Shown in pieces: positions 1-7,075 of a stretch of 15,855 bases of DNA. The position numbers were made by a program, and so were the translations under genes. Below the pieces are notes generated by a model that worked only from the letters and a program-made list of their open reading frames with translations, ran no database searches and had not been told where the DNA came from. The stretch is from Coemansia sp. RSA 922 (lineage: Eukaryota; Kickxellomycota; Kickxellomycetes; Kickxellales; Kickxellaceae), in contig JANBQS010000531.1 of assembly GCA_027577415.1 (NCBI GenBank), positions 1 through 15,855 on the forward strand. The letters are read 5' to 3'. Within the stretch, counting starts at the first letter, position 1. Every line of letters starts with the position of its first letter.

Positions 1-1341
1 TAGGCTTTTGAGGTGCTCTCGAGTCATGGACCATAGTTCGTGCCCATTCAGGGCTCCAATACAACGACTTCATCATCTGTTCCTGTTCTCTCTACTTGAT
101 CATATTTATGTTCTTACCGGTCTTATCGGCACAACCTCCGTGGACGACGCCGTCAGTCGCCCAAGTCGTGGTGTATATACTTTTAAGGGAATACAGTCTA
201 GCTGAGAGTATGCCCACACAGCGCATCTTTTCGGGTTGAGCGGATAGTTAAGCAGTTTGCGAACAACGTGAGGATGTAAGTTGATCTGGCGCTGGCCAAA
301 AGCCAGAATGTACGGCTGCAGAAGAGGATCATCACGCGATAATGCTGCACCCCTCGGCTCGTATTGCTCAAAAATGTCACTCAGAGCGAAGAGTGTATTC
401 GCCTGCAGCTTTTCCCGAGTCACCACAGATATCTCGACGTAGGAGATACACCACCAGATTATCAAAAGGTAAGCCAAGTAGAGACTCGATGGGGCCGTTA
501 AAGGTCCCGTTAGATCATTTACCCTTGAGCGCAAACCAGCTGCGTAGGACTCGGTCCCAATACGCAGGTAGCCCTTTCGGGTTTCTCTTGGGTTGTGCGA
601 GATCGAGAAGATTAGAAGAGTTCATGTTTTTGGGTCTGCCCTTGGTCAAAGGCCCATTGAGCTGTGACTGCCGACCAGTGAGCATCCTTCTGACACAACA
701 TGTTTGCCGTGAACCGAGCGAAGATAGCTTTTGTTTGCTTCACAAAGAGTAGGAATCCGAGGCCGCCCTGCTTTCCTAGATGGGATGACGACGTCCCACG
801 CGACCTCTGTATGTCCTGTGGCGATGCCGTCCTTGGAAAGGTAAATTCCCAAGTACCTGATAATGGCAGGATCTGGGAGAATCAGGATACCAGGCAGTGC
901 AAGTGATGTGTTACCAATTCGCAGCATCTCTGTTTTGTCGTCGTTTAATATGGCGTTTGAGGTATGACTGTGTAGCTCTATTGCATTGCGGAATGGTGTC
1001 ACATCGTCTTCAGAGGATAATGCGATGGCGATCTCTTCAGCAAAGGCAATAGCATAGAGAGCGTATTCAGGCAGTCTGACGCCCACCAGGTGCTTGCGGA
1101 GGTAGCGTAATAGGGGCTCAGCGATGAGGTTGTAGAGCAATGGCAAAGCGGGCCACCCTGCTGAGGGCCTTGGCAAATCCAAATGCTAATCGCTGTCCAG
1201 GAACCAAACCTCACATCAGCTGTGCTACCCTTGTATATCAATAATATGAGGCAACAGTGTCTTTCTCCAATGCCGCAGTTTGCCATGCAATGGTCCAGAT
1301 ACTCCTAATCCTGTTGGTCGTAGGTTTTTTTACGATTGACC
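1..1341 (-). pseudogene. Decayed LINE-type (non-LTR) retrotransposon, reverse-transcriptase region
   Basis: Read on the minus strand from 1341 towards 1, several frames together give a LINE reverse-transcriptase. A relic of domain A (KKTYD) sits near 1316-1326. It is followed by an in-frame TAG at about 1308, then GSTADVRFGSW and QGPQQGGPL down to about 1146. A one-base loss near 1144-1146 moves the reading to PLLYNLIAEPLLRYLR. The catalytic box reads FAEE instead of [FY]ADD (1033-1044). NAILNDDKTEMLRIG and IRYLGIYLSKDG follow. Another frameshift near 775-785 leads to LGFLLFVKQTKAIFARF, and more shifts lie below 650. A further piece at 106-534 (AFGQRQINLHPHVVRKLLNY) is probably the element's C-terminal region. 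The 5' end is truncated before domain A and the 3' end runs off the window. The element is inactive. Its LINE clade is not determined. Confidence 0.8.
1033..1044 (-). other. Mutated reverse-transcriptase catalytic box (FAEE)
   Basis: In the retrotransposon remnant the frame surrounding this site reads AIAFAEEIAIALSS. Active elements have two aspartates here (FADD or YADD) that bind the catalytic metal ions. Both are glutamate in this copy. Each change needs a separate transversion at a codon third position. Confidence 0.75.
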
Positions 1342-1842
1342 TTTTTTATTATTATTTATTTTGGCGCAAGGTTTAAGCAATGAAGTAATAGCCAGAAGGA
1401 CAAGGTGTGCGTCACTTCTAACTGGACCTTGAGGGACGCTTGAGGGGGTATTTTTTCAATTGGCCAGTTACATAAACCGGTTTGTGGGGTTGAATAAATA
1501 GACGAATTTCTGGGAACCAAAGGAACCAAAAGCTGCCGAGGGCCTAACAGGGTAGTACGGGTGAACCGCCAAAATGCACATAGTTGGCCTGAACGAGCTT
1601 GGGGGGTCACTACCACTAACCCCGCTGGTTGGGGTTCGATGCCTGTAGGTAGTAAGTATGCATGCTTCTTTTTTCTCCCTAAATATTTTCCACTTTATCT
1701 AATTCATTATTGTTTATATTTTGGCCAAATGATTTCAATGGGGTTTTCTTTTATTTATATTTAGCAAACATGTCTCTAGTTGATATAATAAATATCGATA
1801 GAGACGCAATTTAAAGTTATCAGAATGAATCGGACAGATATA
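1342..1842. other. Intergenic stretch without a gene
   Basis: I see no supportable coding region here. The left part (1342-1370) is AT-rich and may mark the truncation or insertion border of the LINE remnant. The central part contains the tRNA-like hairpin listed separately. The right part (1655-1842) is AT-rich with no recognisable element. Confidence 0.5.
1590..1674 (+). ncRNA. Possible tRNA-related / Pol III element (weak)
   Basis: GGTTCGATGCC at 1633-1643 fits the Pol III B-box consensus GGTTCGANNCC exactly, and a run of six T at 1669-1674 could terminate Pol III. Nested inverted repeats surround the box: ACTACC (1609-1614) pairs with GGTAGT (1648-1653), and AACCCC (1618-1623) pairs with GGGGTT (1631-1636) across a seven-base loop. 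A normal tRNA cloverleaf does not form. The T-stem is only three pairs, and no D-arm or seven-base anticodon loop can be placed. It could be a decayed tRNA, the head of a SINE, or chance. No A box is convincing. Confidence 0.25.
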
Positions 1843-2228
1843 TCACCTTACGTAAAATGATACCCGCAAAAGGATTGGCAAGCCAAATTCAAGTATTAAA
1901 TATTCAAACTGCATAGTCGTTGTTCGCTGGCAAGAGCAGCATGCTAAAAGTTGGGACAGCGTATGGCAATTTATGTAGCGACGACTGTAACTTCCTCCTC
2001 CATGTTCTTCATCGTCGTCATTGCCATCTCCTAGAGCATATAATAAATACCTAAGGTTGCATGTCATGAAACGATACTTATCGCAAAGTGTAGTCAGGTG
2101 CTCGCTTGTTGGTAATGCCTCAATGCCTCGCGCATAGTCACTTATCTGACAAATGAAAGTGACTAGACTCAGAATTTCTGCTTTGACTTCTGTTCCGTAT
2201 GCCAAGAAGTAACATAGTTTAAACCAAT
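1843..2228 (-). CDS. Unrecognised ORF, possible exon
   Basis: The open frame has no ATG near its start. Upstream in the same frame it runs back through TDWFKLCYFLAYG to a TGA. Just at that point is a good intron acceptor (TTTCTGAACAG, with a CTGAC branch-like sequence before it), which would make 2228 the first exon base. The encoded stretch is alpha-helical in character (EILSLVTFICQISDYARG, TLCDKYRFMTCNLRYLLYAL) and then turns acidic and glycine-rich (DGNDDDEEHGGG). After that the translation looks less protein-like, so a donor may lie near 2000. I do not recognise the family. It may be a relic or an exon of a minus-strand gene whose other parts I could not place. Confidence 0.25.
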
Positions 2229-2573
2229 CTGTTCAGAAATAAAGTCAGTGAGCACAGGACATTAAAAATCTATTAAAAATGTAGTGACATTACAAGTTGT
2301 CTCCAGAATAAGTGTGAAACGCATTGGCGACCATTTGAAGCTAGCACATATGGACCAAAAAGGAGTATGTGGCGTTGTCTGTGGGGGGTTGTCACAATCG
2401 TTTTCCCGCCCACACACCTGGAGTATGAAATGGCGTCCTTCTATCTCCTCTCCTCGGTTCCTTCTTTTGTTTTCCTCATTATTGAATTTTTCACTCGCTT
2501 TTAGAGCACTTTTTTTTGCTTTTTGCTCCCCCCTTCTCCTGAGCTCTTTTCACAGGCCTATTTTTTTTGTCTA
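2229..2573. promoter_or_regulatory. Pyrimidine-rich region upstream of the Argonaute-fragment ORF
   Basis: No gene is seen here. From about 2440 to 2570 the plus strand is strongly T/C-rich with several T runs. This resembles the leader just before the full Argonaute gene at 3950-4040. It is likely promoter or 5' untranslated sequence for the ORF starting at 2574. No clear TATA box was found. Confidence 0.4.
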
Positions 2574-3140
2574 ATGGAGAACCCCGCCCACAACGATAGC
2601 GACGTCTCTGATGGCCCTGCTTCTGCGAAGCTAGAGCCCACCCAGAGCGCAGATGCCAAGGAGTTCAATGAATATGATGTCACTTTCGAAGTACAAAGCG
2701 GGCTACTGGGTAGCCTGGCTCGCTTAGTGGGAAATCCTGGAGCTATTTCCATGGCTGGCATTCAAGCCGCAGTTTCGCTCCTTCAGCATGAATTGCCCGC
2801 TTCCTACGGCTATGTCGCCATGACTACATCTGCTGATGCTCCTGTCGCTGACGTTCCTGCCGCCGACATTCCTGAAGATTCATCTATCGGCCATTACATT
2901 TTAGCTCAGATGGAGAGGCATAGAACCCCAATAAACAACACACCAGAGTCCCCACAGGCTACAAAACACCACAAAGCCGGCATACAAGTTGACAATAATA
3001 GCACAAGTAGCTCAATTGAAAGACTCACACATATCACCGGCCTAAACATACTGTATTATCTAGGTCTTGTCAGATACTTGGATGCTGTGATTATTGGCCC
3101 ACAGCTCTGTTGGACAATGGCCACACTATGTGGCATGTAA
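2574..3140 (+). CDS. Short Argonaute-like protein (N-domain/linker-1 fragment only)
   Basis: The ORF encodes 188 residues from the first ATG after a pyrimidine-rich leader. Residues 34-82 resemble residues 127-176 of the full Argonaute downstream. The best part is GAISMAGIQAAVSLL against GNVSMGDIQAAINAL, and the spacing back to a shared tyrosine differs by only one residue. This is the end of the Argonaute N domain and the start of linker 1. PAZ, MID and PIWI are absent. After about residue 85 the protein is low-complexity (APVADVPAADIPED) and then unlike Argonaute. Its stop codon lies inside a perfect intron donor, GTAAGT at 3137-3142, so the gene may continue in another exon. It could be a decayed tandem copy, or a small protein built from this fragment. 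The homology is by eye and rests on a short segment. Confidence 0.5.
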   Translation: MENPAHNDSDVSDGPASAKLEPTQSADAKEFNEYDVTFEVQSGLLGSLARLVGNPGAISMAGIQAAVSLLQHELPASYGYVAMTTSADAPVADVPAADIPEDSSIGHYILAQMERHRTPINNTPESPQATKHHKAGIQVDNNSTSSSIERLTHITGLNILYYLGLVRYLDAVIIGPQLCWTMATLCGM

Positions 3141-3915
3141 GTAGGGCAGAATAAAGCCAACATCACCAAATATGCCTTGCCAAATAGTCAGGGTTTGCCT
3201 TACCAAGCTACAGGGGTACAAAATCAATAAATATGATAAAATAGAAAGAAAGATCCTCCATGAATCTCTGTCCAGGTGCTGAGCAGGCAAGGGTTTAAAT
3301 AATAAGACAGATTGCTATGATCATCACCAGGTGCCCTAGTCACTGATGTAACAGTGTGTTGCCAAACTCCATCTAATGCTGATCATATCAGAAGCATTCA
3401 CATGTGATATTAGATTCAGTGGTAGTTCTTATGTCAATGAGGATATGCAGGGCATCTGACTAGTTTACCATTTTTGGCGATGAAGGCAATATCGCTCTAT
3501 CGACGTTGATAAATGGCGATGTGGCTATGGTCAGAGGCACATAATGTCTGATCTTTACAAGTTACGTATTTGCATCGTACCTGCTCACGGCAACCAGTAC
3601 CCAGCTGATCCTAAGAACCCGCACAGTAGCACTATGGACGGCAATGGGCGGATGGCATGCGAGCAGATTCCGGGCAACTAACCTTGAATTGTGCATCCCG
3701 AATGAGGGATGAGGTCATAGATGCGAGCTCATTGGACGGTGGGCGGGGATGCGTGCGTTAGATGGATGCGGATACCTCTGATGTTAAAGCTTGTCACATC
3801 CTAATAATGATCACTATAAGAAACCCCTCATCCAGCGCTTTGCTGTGTTTCATCATCTCGGAGTCAGTTGATCGCAGAACAAAGCGTTTTCTGCTATTAG
3901 CTTTTCTGAGAATGA
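3141..3915. other. Intergenic stretch between the two Argonaute-related genes
   Basis: No convincing coding region was found on either strand. If the donor at 3137 is used, one possible acceptor is the CTACAG near 3210. I found no Argonaute-like motif in the frames I translated here. The right end probably contains upstream promoter elements of the Argonaute gene. Confidence 0.45.
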
Positions 3916-3923
3916 ATGTGTGG

Positions 3924-3930
3924 TATAAAA
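3924..3930 (+). promoter_or_regulatory. TATA box of the Argonaute gene
   Basis: TATAAAA lies about 120 bases before the chosen Argonaute start and is followed by a long C/T-rich leader (about 3945-4010). Transcription would then begin near 3955. The upstream in-frame ATG at 3916 would not be in the mRNA, so the start at 4045 is preferred. Confidence 0.6.
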
Positions 3931-4044
3931 ACAAAGCTCTTCGGCGCCCACCCTCCCCCTCCCTACCTCGCCAAAAGCTTTTCCTCTTTTCTCTTTTCGC
4001 CTCTTTTGAGTTCATTGACAACTATCTCATTCACCTGTACTACT

Positions 4045-6681
4045 ATGAGTCAGCGTTCGTCTTCCGTTCAACGCCCCGACACCCTTGCGGCCCATGGCGG
4101 AGGAAAAGCGTACGGCACACAGGGTCAGCGCAAAAGGGTGTTTGCGAACTACGTCGAGATCAAAAAGTATCCCGAGGAAGCTATCTACCAGTACGACGTC
4201 GTAGTCAGGCCCGAGCGCGGCGAATTCAAGAAGCTTCCGCCACCCGCGTACATGCGCTCGGTGTTTGACGCAGCGATGGTCGAGTACCGGCAGAGCAAGC
4301 TCAGTGGCATCCCGATGGTGTACGACTCACGCAAGATCGCATATGCGCCCAAGCGTATCTGTGGATCCCAGGAGTGGCTGGATCTGGATATTAGCTTCAA
4401 TGACGATGGCAACACCGAAAAGTACGTCATCCGCCTCCGCGAAGCCGCTGTGGTCAACACCAGTATCCTGACAGAGTTTATGACTGGCCGAGGCAATGTC
4501 AGTATGGGCGATATCCAAGCGGCGATTAATGCTCTCGACCTAGCTATCGGATCCGTGTTGCATCTGGAGATGGTTGGATTCAACCGCTCGTTCTTTACGC
4601 GCGCTCAGTCGCAACGGACGTCGGGAGGTTTGGAGCTCTGGAGTGGCTTTTCGTTCAGCATCCGTCCCGGAGTCGACCGCCTTTATCTCAACGTTAACAC
4701 GGCCGTCACAGCCATGTATACGGCCGGCAGTCTCCTCGAGGCGCTGACGAGCATTATGAACCTCAAGGACGCCAGTCAGCTACGTGGCAAACTAACCGTA
4801 CAGACGTTGCGTGAGATGGGTACGTTCCTTCGCGGTCTGATTATGTTTGTCGGTCACCGCGGCATCAAGGGCCGGCGCAAGTTTGCAGTTCGGGGCACTA
4901 CGTCTAAGAGTCTCGACGTGGAGTCCTTTGACTGGGAGGACCCCGATAGGCCTGGCAAGCCGGAAAGCATTACGGTTGCGCAGTACTATCAGCGCCGCTA
5001 CAACATCAAGCTGAGCTATCCGTTCCTCCCTGGACTAGTTGGCCGCAAGAACTCGGTCTTCCCCATCGAGTTTTGCCAGATTGCCGAGAACCAGCGCTAC
5101 AGGGGCCATCTGGACGAGAGGCAGACGGCCGACATGGTTAAGTTTGCATGCCAGAGCCCTATCAGCAACATGGAACGCATTAGGAAGGTTTTGACGCAGA
5201 CCAATTTGGGCGGGCAGGCGGTTGTCAAGGCATTCGGCCTGTCGTTGCCTAATGAGCTTGCTCAGGTCGAGGCACGCGTGCTGCCACCGCCCACAGTCGA
5301 CTACGCCAATGCATCGCGCGATCGCTCGTTTGTCCCACATAACGGGGTGTGGAACATGATGGGCAAGATGGTGCTGAAGCCCGGCCCTTCTCTCGCCTAT
5401 TGGGCCGTTCTGGTGCTGGTCAACCGCCAGTACATGAGCGACACGAGTGTGCGTAACTTTGTCACGACGCTTATCAGCGCCTGTAAGCAGTCGGGATATA
5501 CAATTAACACCTCGCAGCCGCCTATCGTCTATGGAAGCCCACATGGCGACATTCCACGCGAGATGATGCTGGCTTGCAAGAGCATCCCCCTGCCGCCCAA
5601 AACCTCGCCCCAGCTGCTTTTGGTTATTTTGCCGTCAACCAATACCCAGGTCTACCAGAGCGTTAAGAACTACGCCTACACGACGCTTGGCGTTCATACC
5701 CAGTGCATGCAGTCCAAGCACGTCCAGCGGCCAAGCATGCAGTACTGCGCTAACCTCTGCCTGAAGATCAACGCCAAGCTAGGCGGTGTCAACCAGCGTC
5801 TGTCAGCTGGGCACATGTCGAAGTTGCTGCGCAAGAAGCCGACGCTGTTTTTGGGCTGCGACGTCACACACCCGGGGCCTGGCGAGCAACACAAGCCCTC
5901 GATTGCCTCAGTCGTCGGCTCAACCGACCTTGATGGGACCCGCTATGCTGCTACTTTGATCCAGCTGCCATCGCGCCAGGAGATGGTCGACAGGCTGCAG
6001 GAGGCCTTCGTGCGCCATCTCAAGCTGTTCTATAAGGCTGCCGGGGCCAAGCCCTTGCGTATCATCTTCTACCGCGACGGAGTCAGTGAGACACAGTTTG
6101 CCCAGGTCCGCGACCGCGAGCTCATTGAGCTCCAGCGTGCCTGCGCATCGCTTCAGCAGGGATACAAGCCCGAGATCACCTTCCTTGCCGTGCTCAAGCG
6201 CCATAACACACGCTTCTTCCCCATGAATCGCGGTGACGGTGACAAAAATGGCAACATGATCCCAGGCACTATCATTGATCGCTCGATTACGATGCCTGGA
6301 ATAACCGACTTTTACTTGTTCGCTCATGCCGCTATCCAAGGTACCTCGCGCCCTACGCACTATTATGTCTTGCACGATGACGCCAATTTCACTGCTGACG
6401 ACATCCAGCAGCTCACCTACCACTTGTGCTACACCTATGCCATCTGCACGCGCTCGGTCTCTCTTGTCCCGCCCGTGTACTATGCGCATCGTGTGGCTGA
6501 TCGTGCTCGCTGCCATCTTGTGGACATGGGTGTTGGCTTCGAGGAGGCTACTGAGTCGAGCAGTGGACACTATGGCGGTGTTGGTACTACTATTGGCGGA
6601 AGATCCACGGCTCCAGGCTCGGTCGCTGCTAAAATCATCAAGATCAACAACAGCCTTGACGAGTCCATGTACTTTATGTGA
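4045..6681 (+). CDS. Argonaute, slicer-type
   Basis: The gene encodes an 878-residue, intronless Argonaute of ordinary family length. It is the small-RNA-guided effector of RNA silencing. In order it shows the N domain (about 30-120), linker 1 (about 150-250), PAZ (about 255-395, with FPIEFCQIAENQRY), MID (about 430-590, with LLLVILPSTNTQVYQSVK, TQCMQ and KINAKLGG) and PIWI (about 595-850). The MID residues that hold the guide 5' phosphate (Y, K, Q, K) are in place. The PIWI catalytic tetrad is complete: D606 in GCDVTHP, E646 in SRQEM, D678 in FYRDGVSE and H815 in YYAH. It should therefore be able to cut target RNA. The chain ends MYFM where many Argonautes end YFA. The ATG at 4045 is chosen because the longer ORF starts upstream of the TATA box and would add residues unlike the family. 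Which paralogue group it belongs to cannot be told here. Confidence 0.96.
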   Translation: MSQRSSSVQRPDTLAAHGGGKAYGTQGQRKRVFANYVEIKKYPEEAIYQYDVVVRPERGEFKKLPPPAYMRSVFDAAMVEYRQSKLSGIPMVYDSRKIAYAPKRICGSQEWLDLDISFNDDGNTEKYVIRLREAAVVNTSILTEFMTGRGNVSMGDIQAAINALDLAIGSVLHLEMVGFNRSFFTRAQSQRTSGGLELWSGFSFSIRPGVDRLYLNVNTAVTAMYTAGSLLEALTSIMNLKDASQLRGKLTVQTLREMGTFLRGLIMFVGHRGIKGRRKFAVRGTTSKSLDVESFDWEDPDRPGKPESITVAQYYQRRYNIKLSYPFLPGLVGRKNSVFPIEFCQIAENQRYRGHLDERQTADMVKFACQSPISNMERIRKVLTQTNLGGQAVVKAFGLSLPNELAQVEARVLPPPTVDYANASRDRSFVPHNGVWNMMGKMVLKPGPSLAYWAVLVLVNRQYMSDTSVRNFVTTLISACKQSGYTINTSQPPIVYGSPHGDIPREMMLACKSIPLPPKTSPQLLLVILPSTNTQVYQSVKNYAYTTLGVHTQCMQSKHVQRPSMQYCANLCLKINAKLGGVNQRLSAGHMSKLLRKKPTLFLGCDVTHPGPGEQHKPSIASVVGSTDLDGTRYAATLIQLPSRQEMVDRLQEAFVRHLKLFYKAAGAKPLRIIFYRDGVSETQFAQVRDRELIELQRACASLQQGYKPEITFLAVLKRHNTRFFPMNRGDGDKNGNMIPGTIIDRSITMPGITDFYLFAHAAIQGTSRPTHYYVLHDDANFTADDIQQLTYHLCYTYAICTRSVSLVPPVYYAHRVADRARCHLVDMGVGFEEATESSSGHYGGVGTTIGGRSTAPGSVAAKIIKINNSLDESMYFM

Positions 6682-7075
6682 GCGCCGACATTTTCTTCTT
6701 TTTTATCTATTGATTAGCAAATAACATTTCAACGTCTGTATTCATAGCCATTTCTTAGCGCTCTCATACTGGTATTGTTGTTAATGCCTCTAGGGCTGTT
6801 GTGAGCTGCGGCGAACGGAGAGTGCTGTCCTACACCAGCAGGCTTACCACTCCCAGATAATCGATAAACCCCCTCTTATAGGCAATTCCTCTGAGCTCCA
6901 CGAGGTTACATCTAGATCAGCAGCAATAGGAATGTTGATATCAACCAAAGTAGTATTGGCCGTGCATTATTCTATATTATCGCCAATATTGGTTACAAAA
7001 TTTTATAGTAGTAAAAGCACAAGAAAAAGAAAGAGTATAAAAGATGGAAGAAAAAAAAAAGAGGATTGTTTAGTC
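6682..7075. other. Convergent 3' intergenic region
   Basis: The Argonaute gene (plus) and the ClpX gene (minus) end towards each other here. The stretch holds their 3' untranslated regions and is A-rich near 7015-7060. A ten-base palindrome CCAATATTGG lies at 6983-6992. No gene is visible. Confidence 0.6.

Noticed and set aside
342..752. Plus-strand open frame of 136 codons
   Set aside because: It lies opposite the LINE remnant, whose minus-strand reading gives recognisable reverse-transcriptase motifs.
3916..4044. N-terminal extension of the Argonaute frame
   Set aside because: It begins before the TATA box and translates pyrimidine-rich leader. It is therefore unlikely to be in the mRNA.
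5920..6570. Antisense open frame of 216 codons opposite the Argonaute PIWI domain
   Set aside because: It is a shadow of the strongly supported PIWI coding sequence.
6983..6992. Ten-base palindrome CCAATATTGG
   Set aside because: It is short and sits in AT-rich 3' spacer. A match of this size is expected by chance.
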